From NCBI GenBank assembly GCA_024400425.1, contig JAKSMV010000013.1:1-64000 (forward strand): a stretch of 64,000 nucleotides of DNA. Direction: 5' to 3'. Numbering within the stretch: the stretch's first letter is position 1; each line of letters begins with the position of its first letter. The translations under genes and the position numbers were made by a program. Source of the stretch: Bacteroidales bacterium. Its GTDB lineage: Bacteria > Bacteroidota > Bacteroidia > Bacteroidales > F082. Below the pieces are notes generated by a model, which saw only the letters and a program-made list of their open reading frames with translations, was not told where the DNA came from and made no database searches. Of the stretch, positions 20,961-29,682 are shown piece by piece.

Positions 20961-21374
20961 ATGTTAGTAAGAAGAAACCAAGAATTCATGCCAACCCTGT
21001 TCAACGAACTTATGAACTGGAACGAACCAACCTTCTCGACCCCGAGAATGAACATTGTAGAAACCAAGAACGACTATCAGCTGGAGCTGAGCGTCCCCGG
21101 CCTGACCAAAGACGACCTCAAGCTTTCCATTGATGCCGAGGGCAACCTCGTTGTCGAAATGGTCAAGGAGACCAAGGAAGACAAAACCGAAGAGAAGCGT
21201 TACCTGCGCCACGAATTCAGCGTGGAGCACTTCCGCCAGACCGTGATGCTGCCCGACGACATCCACAGAGACCAAATCAAGGCCAAGGTGGAGAACGGCA
21301 TCCTCGGTATCGTCATCCCGAAAGTCACCGTCGAAGAAAAGCAGAAATTGATTCAAAACATCGAAGTCTGCTAA
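20961..21374 (+). CDS. Small heat shock protein, Hsp20 family
   Basis: This is an ATP-independent cytosolic chaperone that holds unfolding proteins. The 137 residues contain an alpha-crystallin domain from about residue 28 (MNIVETKNDYQLELSVPGLT) to about 125, ending with VENGILGIVIPKV, the conserved GILxIxIPK-type segment. The short N-terminal arm is typical of bacterial class A proteins. The gene stands alone, with a strong terminator 21 bases after the stop. No standard promoter box was found, which would fit heat-shock control, but that is inference. Confidence 0.93.
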   Translation: MLVRRNQEFMPTLFNELMNWNEPTFSTPRMNIVETKNDYQLELSVPGLTKDDLKLSIDAEGNLVVEMVKETKEDKTEEKRYLRHEFSVEHFRQTVMLPDDIHRDQIKAKVENGILGIVIPKVTVEEKQKLIQNIEVC

Positions 21375-21395
21375 AAACTGCCAGAGATTTTTGAG

Positions 21396-21422
21396 AGAGC
21401 GGCTTTTCAGCCGCTCTTTTTT
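21396..21422 (+). terminator. Rho-independent terminator after hsp20
   Basis: This is a perfect 9-pair stem (AGAGCGGCT/AGCCGCTCT) with a 4-base loop, followed by six T residues. It ends the hsp20 transcript. Confidence 0.9.
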
Positions 21423-21423
21423 G

Positions 21424-21431
21424 TATTTTTG
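21424..21431 (+). promoter_or_regulatory. -7 box (TATTTTTG) for porin-like gene
   Basis: This is an exact TAnnTTTG match directly after the hsp20 terminator and 19 bases before the ATG at 21451. Confidence 0.65.
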
Positions 21432-21450
21432 CGCGTTTTTTATGTAACCT

Positions 21451-22488
21451 ATGAGAAAAGCATTTTTACTGACTCTCGCTGGCTTGCTCCTGATTGGCCA
21501 AGCCTTCGCGCAAGAAGAACAAGAAGAGAATAAGGACAAGAAGAAGCTGGTGACACTCAACACCTTGCGTCTCGACACCCGTGCCGACTACACATACGAT
21601 TATCACTGTGCTGACAGTTCCTCCAACCATGGCCTGCAAGGCAAGTATCTGCAAATCACCTTGGACGGCAACATCACCGACAAGTTCAGCTATCACTTGC
21701 GCCAGCGCATCAACTCGCCCAACTCGAGTTTCGCCAACACCTTCTTCCAAGGCACCGATTGGGCCTACCTCAACTGGTTCATCACCGACAACTTCTTCAT
21801 CTCGGCCGGTAAGCAGGTTGTCGCCATCGGTGGCTGGGAATACGATGCCGCCCCTATCGACATCTACTACGGCACCGATTTCTGGAACCATGTGTGCTGC
21901 TACGAGATGGGTGTGTCGGCCAACTACAAAGACCGTAGCGGACGCAACCATTTCCTGTTCCAGTTCTCCAACTCGCCTGCCATCACGCAGTCGCTGCAAG
22001 GCATCTATGCCTACAACCTGATGTGGTATGGCAACCTCGGGCACTTCAGCACCGCCTATTCCGTCAACATGCTCCAAAACACCGAGAAGCAGTTTGTCAA
22101 CTACATCTCATTAGGTAACAAGCTCGTTTTCGACAACTTTGAAGTCCGCCTCGACCTTCAGAACCGCGCTTCTAGCAAGAACACCCGATTCTTAGCCGAG
22201 AACTACACCATACTCTTGGGTGCAGGTCTCAACATAGGCCAAAAATGGATTATCTTCGCCAAAGGCGGCTACGACCACAACAGCACCGACATCATTGACC
22301 TCTACAACCCACTGGGAGGCGACGTCCATTTCGAGAGTGCTGGTTTCGAGTTCTATCCACTGAGCAGCCGCAACCTGCGCCTACACTTCTGCGGAACGCA
22401 CACCAACACCGACGGGACGCACAACTTCCAAGGCAACATCGGCCTCACATGGAAAGTCGATCTTCTTCACGCATTCATCAAAAAATAA
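21451..22488 (+). CDS. Outer-membrane porin-like protein
   Basis: The 345 residues begin with a signal peptide (MRKAFLLTLAGLLLIGQAFA, then QEEQ). The rest is a series of alternating strands with aromatic girdles, typical of a 16-strand porin resembling the phosphate-selective porin O/P family. Typical segments are GKYLQITLDGNITDKFSYHL, DWAYLNWFITDNFFISAGKQ and an aromatic end (NIGLTWKVDLLHAFIKK, no terminal F). The transported solute is unknown. It is followed within 6 bases by the Gate-domain membrane protein, so the two are probably cotranscribed. Confidence 0.75.
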   Translation: MRKAFLLTLAGLLLIGQAFAQEEQEENKDKKKLVTLNTLRLDTRADYTYDYHCADSSSNHGLQGKYLQITLDGNITDKFSYHLRQRINSPNSSFANTFFQGTDWAYLNWFITDNFFISAGKQVVAIGGWEYDAAPIDIYYGTDFWNHVCCYEMGVSANYKDRSGRNHFLFQFSNSPAITQSLQGIYAYNLMWYGNLGHFSTAYSVNMLQNTEKQFVNYISLGNKLVFDNFEVRLDLQNRASSKNTRFLAENYTILLGAGLNIGQKWIIFAKGGYDHNSTDIIDLYNPLGGDVHFESAGFEFYPLSSRNLRLHFCGTHTNTDGTHNFQGNIGLTWKVDLLHAFIKK

Positions 22489-22494
22489 ATAAGC

Positions 22495-23742
22495 ATGTCA
22501 CTATTCTCATTCCGTCCGACACGACGCAAAAGCACACATTCCTACCACGAAGGCGTTGAGAGCCTCTTCAAAAAACTGGAAGACAAACTCAAGCATCCGC
22601 TGAAATTCACCACCAAGCGCAGCTTCGAAGCCATCGTCTTCCTCATCATCTTCTTTGCTTTCTTCGGCTTATTGGCCTACAAGATGACTTTGCCCAAGAT
22701 GCTCAACACCTTCATGCAGACGTCCTACCACCTGCTGCTCGAGACCGTGTTTTACATCATGGCCATCTGTGTGCTGATGGGTGCCATCAGCAAACTGCTC
22801 ATCGAGTTCGGCGTAGTCCGTCTGTTGGAGAACATGCTCCGTCCGCTGATGAAGCCTCTCTACAACCTCCCTGGCGTTGCCGCCTTGGGTGCAGTGATGA
22901 CCTTCCTCAGCGACAACCCTGCCATCATCACCTTGGCACACGACAAGAACTTCAATCGTTATTTCAAGAAATACCAACTTGTGTCGCTCACCAACTTCGG
23001 CACTGCCTTCGGCATGGGCTTGGTCGTAGTTGCTTTCATGACCGGCGTGGGCTTTGGCAAGGGCGCCTTGGTAGGACTGGTAGGTGCTGTCATCGGCAGC
23101 ATCGTCTCCACCCGCCTGATGCAACGCTCCACCTTGAAGGCCTATCCCGAACTGGATGTCCCTATCGCTGACGACACGAACGACGGCGACGAGCAGCAAA
23201 TCACCTTCAAGAGCGAAGGCAGCGTATTCTTGCGTTTCCTCAACTCGTTGCTCGACGGCGGCAAAGACGGCGTAGGCATCGGCTTCGCCATCATCCCTGG
23301 AGTGTTGTGCATCTCCACTATCGTCATGATGCTCACCTTCGGCCCTTCGGGCGAAAACGGCGAATATATGGGTGTTGCCTATGAAGGCGTACCTGTCATC
23401 ACATGGCTGGCCAACAAGGTCAACATCGTCTTCGACTGGCTGTTCGGCTTCAAGGATGGCGCTCTCATCTCCTTCCCAATGACCGCCCTCGGCGCTGTGG
23501 GCGCTGCCATCGGTCTGGTGCCACGCTTCATTGAGCAAGGCATCGTTGACAACAACGCCATCGCCGTGTTCACCGCCATCGGCATGTGCTGGAGCGGATT
23601 CCTCAGCACCCATGCCGCCATGCTCGACTCGCTCGGTTACCGCAAGCTCATCGGCAAGGCCATCGGAGCACACACCATCGGAGGCCTCTGCGCCGGCATC
23701 TCAGCCCACTGGCTGTATATGCTCTTGACTTGGATATTCTAG
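22495..23742 (+). CDS. Gate (nucleoside recognition) domain inner-membrane protein
   Basis: The 415-residue polytopic protein has about nine hydrophobic segments. Two related halves each carry a polar membrane motif: FLSDNPAIITLAHDKNFNRY around residue 140 and MCWSGFLSTHAAMLDSLGYR around residue 365. This is the layout of the nucleoside-recognition/Gate family (relatives of spore maturation proteins SpmA/SpmB). The first 50 residues are charged and cytosolic. It starts 6 bases after the porin gene, which suggests a shared substrate moving across both membranes, but this is inferred from position only. The ligand is unknown. Confidence 0.72.
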   Translation: MSLFSFRPTRRKSTHSYHEGVESLFKKLEDKLKHPLKFTTKRSFEAIVFLIIFFAFFGLLAYKMTLPKMLNTFMQTSYHLLLETVFYIMAICVLMGAISKLLIEFGVVRLLENMLRPLMKPLYNLPGVAALGAVMTFLSDNPAIITLAHDKNFNRYFKKYQLVSLTNFGTAFGMGLVVVAFMTGVGFGKGALVGLVGAVIGSIVSTRLMQRSTLKAYPELDVPIADDTNDGDEQQITFKSEGSVFLRFLNSLLDGGKDGVGIGFAIIPGVLCISTIVMMLTFGPSGENGEYMGVAYEGVPVITWLANKVNIVFDWLFGFKDGALISFPMTALGAVGAAIGLVPRFIEQGIVDNNAIAVFTAIGMCWSGFLSTHAAMLDSLGYRKLIGKAIGAHTIGGLCAGISAHWLYMLLTWIF

Positions 23743-23760
23743 GCTGACGCAAAAACATAA

Positions 23761-23786
23761 TAGAGACGCGCCATGGCGCGTCTCTA
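23761..23786. repeat. Perfect 26 bp palindrome of the TAGAGACGCGCC family
   Basis: The half site TAGAGACGCGCCA is followed by its exact complement. Related copies lie at 24954-24977, 38972-38995, 39023-39046 and 54049-54074. This copy lies in the gap between two convergent genes and could act as a bidirectional hairpin. Confidence 0.85.
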
Positions 23787-23835
23787 CCTCACATCATCTT
23801 TCTTGTTTTTTACCTAAATCGATACTGGCTCTCAA

Positions 23836-24825
23836 TCACTTGTCGATGTTGAGCAGCAGGCCGTTGCCATCGCCCGTCATGATTTCGGGCAGTTTGCCGT
23901 CCCATTTTTGGATCCATTCGAGTTGGACAATCTTCGGATTGCTCGACACGGAAGCACCTTTTATCTGGAGGGCTTCGGCCTCGCCTTCAGCATTCAGGAT
24001 CTGGATTTCCTTTTCGATCTCGGCCTGACGTTTCAGCTCTTCCTTCTGCTTGGTGACCTCGACGAGGGTCAAGGCCTTCTGTTCCTCTAACTTCTTCTGG
24101 TTCAGCGCGGTTTCGTAATCGCTGTTGTAATACACCTCGCGGATGTCGATCTGGTCAAGGATGAGGTGATACGATTGGATGTCGTTCTTCATCCTTTCCA
24201 GAACGATGGCTTGGATGTCTTCGCGGCTGGTGCTATACACTTGAATAGGTGTGTATTTGCTGGTGGTAAGAGCCAATGCAGACTTCAATTTAGGCTTAAT
24301 CACGTTTTCTTCAAGCCAATAGAAACGGCCATTCTCCTTGCCGTCGGTCTCACTCACGTTGTCGTAGATCCACCAGGCATATTCGGGGTCGATGCGCCAC
24401 GAGGCACTGATGTCGAAACCCATCTTGATACCATCGATGGTTGGTGTCCAAACCGTTTCGGCTTGCGTGGCATCGGCCTTGTACGACTTGTAGTCGGCGC
24501 TACTGTGGCTGACGTCGGTGCGCTTGGCGCAAGTATAGACCTGCTCGGTCTTGTCCATGGTCTCGACGCGATACCAAGGCAGGATGACATGCCATCCAGT
24601 GTAGTAGGTCTGTTGCTTCACGCCTCCAGGGGTGATGACCACGCCACATTCCTGGGCAGGAATGATGGTCAGGAAGCTGGCGACAGCGATGAATACGATA
24701 GGCACAATCAACAGCCAGATGGAGTTGAAGATGTGTTTGCCAGTCTTTTTTGTTGCCTTGTTGACGATGGCAGCTACGATGCTGTAGATGATGAGCATCA
24801 CTGCGATAAAAATAAGAACATTCAT
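23836..24825 (-). CDS. SPFH/Band 7 (prohibitin-like) membrane protein
   Basis: The 329 residues hold two N-terminal hydrophobic segments (about 2-20 and 35-57) followed by an SPFH domain. That domain starts at PAQECGVVITPGGVKQQTYY and includes GWHVILPWYRVETMDKTEQV and DISASWRIDPEYAWWIY. A charged coiled coil (LNQKKLEEQKALTLVEVTKQ, then ERKQ-rich sequence) and an alanine/glutamate stretch (LNAEGEAEALQIKGA) close it, as in prohibitin and HflK relatives. Such proteins form membrane scaffolds or regulate membrane proteases. No NfeD or FtsH partner is adjacent. Confidence 0.85.
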   Translation of the reverse strand: MNVLIFIAVMLIIYSIVAAIVNKATKKTGKHIFNSIWLLIVPIVFIAVASFLTIIPAQECGVVITPGGVKQQTYYTGWHVILPWYRVETMDKTEQVYTCAKRTDVSHSSADYKSYKADATQAETVWTPTIDGIKMGFDISASWRIDPEYAWWIYDNVSETDGKENGRFYWLEENVIKPKLKSALALTTSKYTPIQVYSTSREDIQAIVLERMKNDIQSYHLILDQIDIREVYYNSDYETALNQKKLEEQKALTLVEVTKQKEELKRQAEIEKEIQILNAEGEAEALQIKGASVSSNPKIVQLEWIQKWDGKLPEIMTGDGNGLLLNIDK

Positions 24826-24853
24826 GTTTTTGTTGTTTTAGGATTTGTTGGCG

Positions 24854-24861
24854 CAAAGATA
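24854..24861 (-). promoter_or_regulatory. -7 box (TATCTTTG) for SPFH gene
   Basis: This is an exact TAnnTTTG match on the minus strand, 28 bases before the SPFH start codon. Confidence 0.65.
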
Positions 24862-24902
24862 TGACAATTCGGCGACCCGCAATCGGGTTGCAAGGTTGCA
24901 AC

Positions 24903-24937
24903 AAAAAAGAACCGACCCCAAAACGGAGTCGGTTCTT
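24903..24937 (-). terminator. Rho-independent terminator after porV
   Basis: The arms AAGAACCGAC (24907-24916) and GTCGGTTCTT (24928-24937) pair perfectly, and the minus strand continues into a T-run (24903-24908). It ends porV transcription before the SPFH promoter. Confidence 0.85.
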
Positions 24938-24953
24938 ATCGTTTATGGTGCGC

Positions 24954-24977
24954 AGAGACGTGCCATGGCGCGTCTCT
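24954..24977. repeat. TAGAGACG-family palindrome overlapping porV stop
   Basis: This copy reads AGAGACGTGCCA plus a near-complement with one mismatch. Its right edge covers two bases of the porV stop codon (24976-24978), so the element sits exactly at the gene end. Confidence 0.8.
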
Positions 24978-26190
24978 ACTTCTTGTTACCGAAATTGAAG
25001 GTAAGGTTGAAACGCAAGGTGTTTTCAAGAGGATTAGTACCTGCCTTATTACTGCACGGAATCAAATAAGAAATATCCAGATTGAAGACATTGTATCTCA
25101 AGGCAGCACCCAAGGTAAAATACTTACGATTACCCTTCATAGCTGTTTCGTTGAAATAGCCGCCACGGACAGCAAAGATATTGTTGTACCAATATTCAAT
25201 GCCAATGCCTTCAGTGATTTCTTTTAATTCTTCATTGAACACAGTAATATCAACCCAATCTCCATCTAAATTATATGAACCGCCTGGTGCATCGTAAAAC
25301 GACTGAATCATTCCAGAAACTACACCTACATTATTATCTTTCCCATGAATTGTGCCATCTGGTTCATAAATAGGAGGCGTAGGAACCATCAACTTGTTCA
25401 AATCAACATTGAAAGCCAATGTATTGTATTCATCAAGTTCGAGTTTCAAGTTTCCGCCAACACGAAGATTGGTTGGGATGAAATCTTTTCTTTCGGAACC
25501 TGCATTATAGCTCATCTTGCTACCGATATTGGTGACAGCAGCACCCCAAGCCACATCGGCATCGATATCGCTGAACCATTCGACAGGTCGCTTATAATAA
25601 ACTGACACATCAGCTGCTACTGAAACACCAGGTTGTGCATAATCGGCTTGTCCCTGGCAAATATTAGAATAAATAAAGCGACCTGCAACAGCTGCTGAGA
25701 GGTAGTCGCCCAACATTCTCGAGTAAGCCACATCAATAGCCCATTCGTTTGGGTTATAGGTACCCAAATCATAGTTATTCTCATCTCTGAAATTGATTTC
25801 GCCAGCGCTGAAATAACGCAAGGTTGCACCCAAGGCAGAGCGTTCGTTGAACTTGTAGCCAAAAGCGAGATAAGCTAAATTCATATCATTTACCAAGTTA
25901 TTTAACCAAGGGCTATAACCCAAACCAAAAGTCATCTTGTTTTCCAAAAAGACATATTTGGCTGGGTTGTAGTGCATCGAATAGACATCGGCTTCCGATG
26001 CCACACCGCAATCACCCATAGCACCGCCACGAGCATCAGGGGCGATCGAAACAAACGGGACCGCCGTAGTAATGACATTAGGTGACAATTGGCCAAAAAC
26101 CTGATTCATATTATTCCACCCTTCACCTTGTCCGAAAGAATTAGCCGCGATGGCAACCAAAGCGACGATTAACAAACTTCTGATTTTCAT
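24976..26190 (-). CDS. porV: Type IX secretion outer-membrane protein PorV (LptO)
   Basis: PorV is an outer-membrane beta-barrel that carries T9SS cargo from the translocon to the attachment complex with PorU. The 404 residues open with a signal peptide (MKIRSLLIVALVAIAANSFG). The family motifs ITTAVPFVSIAPDARGGAMG and SMHYNPAKYVFLENKMTFGL follow. Shared PorV blocks include VSVYYKRPVEW, LMVPTPPIYEPDG and GMIQSFYDAPGG. The start was chosen for the signal peptide and because a TAnnTTTG box lies at 26227-26234. It follows the PorU-like gene on the same strand, matching the porU-porV neighbourhood in Porphyromonas and Flavobacterium. Confidence 0.9.
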   Translation of the reverse strand: MKIRSLLIVALVAIAANSFGQGEGWNNMNQVFGQLSPNVITTAVPFVSIAPDARGGAMGDCGVASEADVYSMHYNPAKYVFLENKMTFGLGYSPWLNNLVNDMNLAYLAFGYKFNERSALGATLRYFSAGEINFRDENNYDLGTYNPNEWAIDVAYSRMLGDYLSAAVAGRFIYSNICQGQADYAQPGVSVAADVSVYYKRPVEWFSDIDADVAWGAAVTNIGSKMSYNAGSERKDFIPTNLRVGGNLKLELDEYNTLAFNVDLNKLMVPTPPIYEPDGTIHGKDNNVGVVSGMIQSFYDAPGGSYNLDGDWVDITVFNEELKEITEGIGIEYWYNNIFAVRGGYFNETAMKGNRKYFTLGAALRYNVFNLDISYLIPCSNKAGTNPLENTLRFNLTFNFGNKK

Positions 26191-26226
26191 TTCTCTTTTA
26201 TTTGATTTGATTTGATAAAAAACGTG

Positions 26227-26234
26227 CAAAAATA
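26227..26234 (-). promoter_or_regulatory. -7 box (TATTTTTG) for porV
   Basis: This is an exact TAnnTTTG match on the minus strand, 36 bases before the porV start. It suggests that porV can be transcribed separately from the upstream porU genes. Confidence 0.6.
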
Positions 26235-26284
26235 ACGATAATTCAAATTGCTTATTGTAAGCCGATGAAAATATTTTGGTTTTC

Positions 26285-29200
26285 TCAGCGCGACACCATC
26301 ATGCGTTGGCTGACGGTTCGAGAATTGCCATCCTCATCGGTAAGGGTGAGCCGATAGAGATAGATGCCCGTGCGCAAAGGATTCCCGTGGTTGTCCTTCC
26401 CCTCCCAACGGATGGATTCCATCACATTGCCAACCGAAACGACCTTCTGGTTCAGGCTTGCGATGTGCCTACCCATCATGTCGAAAATCTCAATATTGAC
26501 GTCATATTGGCCATCCTTGCCATCGTGGGCAAGAGTGAAATGGGTCTCGTCGCTGAAAGGATTGGGATAGTTGTTCACGCGCGAGAGGAAGATGCCGTCT
26601 TGCACGAGGAACCAAATCCGAGCTTCCGAGGAGTTATCCTGCGTATCCCAAGCCTTCAGGCCAAACTCGTAGGTACCCGGTTCCAAGTCGGAGATAGGCA
26701 AGGCGATGGTGCCACGGCGGAAATCGTCGAGTGCAGGCTCAAAGACATCGTTAAGGTTCATGTTGTCATATCCCATCAGGTTGCTGCTGAGCATGATGTT
26801 GCGTCCCAAACTGAAATCGTAGTGGCTGATGCCTTGTGCATCATACAACTCGGCATGAAGCACGCCATTACGAGCCACCACATCACCGTCAACGAAATCG
26901 GGAGTGTTCCAATAGAACTTGATTTGCGGGCCTTCGTTGTCGTGGACCATCGAAGGATCGACACCGCCAAGCGAAAGTCCTTCAAACACGCCCATGGCAT
27001 CGGTCTGACGGATGGAGTCGTAGGCATAGTAAGCGATACGCGCCGTTCCATAGCTCATGTTGATGTCGCTCGGCACCTGGAACGAGATGCTGAACTTGCC
27101 ATTGGTGACGGTAGCACGGCCGCGATAGAGCTCGTCGTTGTAGAAAGTGTAGTTGTGCACGCCAGCACCTTCTTGTCCCAAGGTGGTGTAACGCGATTTC
27201 TTGTCGTAGAGTTTCACCCACACTTCGCCATTGAAAGCCCTATCAGCATTTCCGTTGGCAGTTCTGATTTCGCCTTCGATGTTCACCATGCTCATGGCAT
27301 GAAGCATGACTTCCTCATGCAAGTCATTCCCGTTGATTTTCAGTGTATTGATTTCTTCCAAAGGCGTCATCAAGCGCAGAGCAGGATCGCCAAACAGCAC
27401 GTAGGTCACATTCTTGGGAGAATTTACAGAATCGGCCTTGGCCAATCGGCAGATATCGCCGAAGCGCAGAGGCAGTCCATTTTCGCGCATATAGAGGTAT
27501 TTGCTCCAGGCTCTGGCTAGCCTCATGTTGTTGTTGCCTTGTGTGGGACGAGGTGCGGTGAGCAAGGCGATGGCTCCGCCCTTGTCGGAGAGGAACATCT
27601 GTTCGCCAGCCGAAATCTTCAACGGGTTGTCGAAGACCGAGAACTCGCAAGTGGCGGTCAGGATGAATGGCAAGCGGTCGTAATTGGTCAGTTCGGCGAT
27701 GTCGGAGACGGTGAAGACGGCTTCGGAAGTCAGGCCGAGATAACCCGCGTGGCCTGCATATTGCATGGACAGCATACCTTTATCGAAAAGGCGCATCAGC
27801 TCGTCGTGGGCACCAGGATGGCGCGGTCCCGAGGCTGTTGACTTCTGCTGATAGGCATCGGTATAGAGCTTCACCTGATGCATCCTGTGTTCTGTCGTAT
27901 CGATGATGGAAGCGCAAGTCTCCTCTTGCTCCAAAAAGCTATATGAGTCGTCGTCGGCCATGAAGAGATGGTTCATTTTCCAGTCGCCGTGCATCGAGCC
28001 GAGGTCGTGGTAATGGCGGATTTTCGCCAAGACATTTTCAGCTTCCTCGACAGTAGTGACTGGCAAACGTCCTACAGCGAGGTCAACCGTACCCGCGCAG
28101 TTGACACCTTCGTTAAAGTCCATCAGCACATAATAGTCGTCGCTGCAGAAACTCAGCTGTTGGTTATAAGGATGGTCCATCGTTTCGTAGGTAGGAACGA
28201 AATTGTTTCCATAGCCTTTGATGTTGCGGAAATCGGACGAAGCCTTGCCAAAGAGGGTAATGTATTTCAGTTGGCCGCCGCTTCGATTATAAACCATCCT
28301 AACGAAATCGCGGATTCCAGAAGGATCGGGCGTACCCGTTGCGAACTCGTTGGCGATTTCATCGACATCGACGACAACACAAAGCATATCGTCCCATTGG
28401 TGGTGCATCTCGGCCAGTTGTTCGGCTTGCTCGCGGAAGACGCGGGGCGCGATAATCAGCATGTCGGCATCGGCAATGGCATGGACATTCTGGTTGGCGA
28501 CGAGCACGAAATTCGAGATGGAATGGCAAGCCGAAGAACGGAAGAGATGATAACGCTTGTCGGCCGGCTGGTCGGTAGCGAACAAGAAGTTGCCGCCACT
28601 CAACATACCTTCCTGCAAGCAAGGACGCATGGGGTCGGTCACATCCCAAAGCTGATAGTTGGCATCCACATCCTGAATCCAGATGGCAGTATTGCCAATG
28701 CCAAATTGCGAAGGCATAATCTTAAAAGACAATTCGTTACCCTCTCGTTTCAGCCTGCGCCAACACGAAAGTTCGAAACAATCGAGATATAGCTGGGCAT
28801 TGTTGTTTTCAGGCACCAATTCGAGGCGGCAGGTAGCCGAGTCGTTCACAAGCGCAATCTGTTTCCTGGTGACATTGCTGGTAGTGCCAAAAGTGTAGTC
28901 GCCATAAGAGCCGAGCGTGAGATTTTCGGCCACCAGATTGTCGTTCACCCAGAGGTTATAGTGCATCTTGCCTTGGGCGACGTGTCCAAGCACCTTTGAA
29001 GTGATGTAGGCAGGCTTTTCAGGAATCAGGTTGGGCAAGTCGAAAGTGATTTCCAAGGTCGGATTGGCCTCGTCGAGCATCTCGCCGAACCAGTTTTGTC
29101 CCGCGAAATAGGGCGTCATCAGTTCTTCTTCATGCCAAGCCATATAGAGGAAATCGGAGATCACCGTGTTGGCTTCAGTCACAGGCAATGTGGCTTGGCT

Positions 29201-29671
29201 TGCGATGCGCAAGCCATCCACGCCGCTGTCGAGGCAGAGGTAATAATGGTTGACATTCGTGTAGTAATTGCGTTCACGGACGTAGGCTTCCTTGTTTCCC
29301 TGCTCATAGGACCAGCGTGTCGGTTCTTGAGCATAGAAGAGCACGAAATCATCTTCGTCGAAGCGGCCATCTTCTGCGCCATTCACCCAAATCGCCATCT
29401 CCGTAAGGTCGTCGGGACGCTGGGTGTTGTTTTTCTCAGGCAACGGACCCGCAGGATTTCCGAAGATGCGTATCTGGTTGGGATTCAGTGCTGTCATATC
29501 ACCACCCAACACAGCCAAGGTGGCGTAGTCGAGCTTATAGATTCCCTCTTGGGTGACATCCATCTTATACCAAGTATGCTCGCTCAGCACCGACTGATAA
29601 GTATTCTGCGCCTTTGCCTCGGCAAAGCAGAGCAGAAGCAGCATCACAATATTTAATCTTTTCATTCTCAT
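26285..29671 (-). CDS. PorU-like C25 family protein (second copy)
   Basis: This 1128-residue exported protein is a paralogue of PorU, the T9SS sortase related to gingipains (peptidase family C25). A signal peptide (KRLNIVMLLLLCFAEAKAQ) precedes VLSEHTWYKMDVTQEGIYKL, where the similarity to the neighbouring porU begins. It lacks most of the roughly 130-residue N-terminal propeptide-like domain of that copy. The catalytic pair is intact: H641 in QYAGHAGYLGL and C675 in LTATCEFSVFDN, 34 residues apart as in porU. The conserved YVLFGDPALRLMTP follows. The C-terminus has an Ig-like region and a sorting-domain-like end (NNYPNPFSDETHF to GIYLYRLTLTDEDG). It starts 11 bases after porU stops, so they are one transcript. 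Confidence 0.85.
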   Translation of the reverse strand: MRMKRLNIVMLLLLCFAEAKAQNTYQSVLSEHTWYKMDVTQEGIYKLDYATLAVLGGDMTALNPNQIRIFGNPAGPLPEKNNTQRPDDLTEMAIWVNGAEDGRFDEDDFVLFYAQEPTRWSYEQGNKEAYVRERNYYTNVNHYYLCLDSGVDGLRIASQATLPVTEANTVISDFLYMAWHEEELMTPYFAGQNWFGEMLDEANPTLEITFDLPNLIPEKPAYITSKVLGHVAQGKMHYNLWVNDNLVAENLTLGSYGDYTFGTTSNVTRKQIALVNDSATCRLELVPENNNAQLYLDCFELSCWRRLKREGNELSFKIMPSQFGIGNTAIWIQDVDANYQLWDVTDPMRPCLQEGMLSGGNFLFATDQPADKRYHLFRSSACHSISNFVLVANQNVHAIADADMLIIAPRVFREQAEQLAEMHHQWDDMLCVVVDVDEIANEFATGTPDPSGIRDFVRMVYNRSGGQLKYITLFGKASSDFRNIKGYGNNFVPTYETMDHPYNQQLSFCSDDYYVLMDFNEGVNCAGTVDLAVGRLPVTTVEEAENVLAKIRHYHDLGSMHGDWKMNHLFMADDDSYSFLEQEETCASIIDTTEHRMHQVKLYTDAYQQKSTASGPRHPGAHDELMRLFDKGMLSMQYAGHAGYLGLTSEAVFTVSDIAELTNYDRLPFILTATCEFSVFDNPLKISAGEQMFLSDKGGAIALLTAPRPTQGNNNMRLARAWSKYLYMRENGLPLRFGDICRLAKADSVNSPKNVTYVLFGDPALRLMTPLEEINTLKINGNDLHEEVMLHAMSMVNIEGEIRTANGNADRAFNGEVWVKLYDKKSRYTTLGQEGAGVHNYTFYNDELYRGRATVTNGKFSISFQVPSDINMSYGTARIAYYAYDSIRQTDAMGVFEGLSLGGVDPSMVHDNEGPQIKFYWNTPDFVDGDVVARNGVLHAELYDAQGISHYDFSLGRNIMLSSNLMGYDNMNLNDVFEPALDDFRRGTIALPISDLEPGTYEFGLKAWDTQDNSSEARIWFLVQDGIFLSRVNNYPNPFSDETHFTLAHDGKDGQYDVNIEIFDMMGRHIASLNQKVVSVGNVMESIRWEGKDNHGNPLRTGIYLYRLTLTDEDGNSRTVSQRMMVSR

Positions 29672-29682
29672 TTCGTTTCAGT

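Noticed and set aside
22669..23673. 334-codon minus frame opposite the Gate-domain protein
   Set aside because: Its composition is H/E/D/G-rich as expected for the reverse complement of a membrane protein, and the opposite strand carries the real polytopic protein.
26276..27520. 414-codon open frame opposite the PorU-like gene
   Set aside because: It is a shadow of the conserved C25 coding frame; no signal, motif or promoter supports it.
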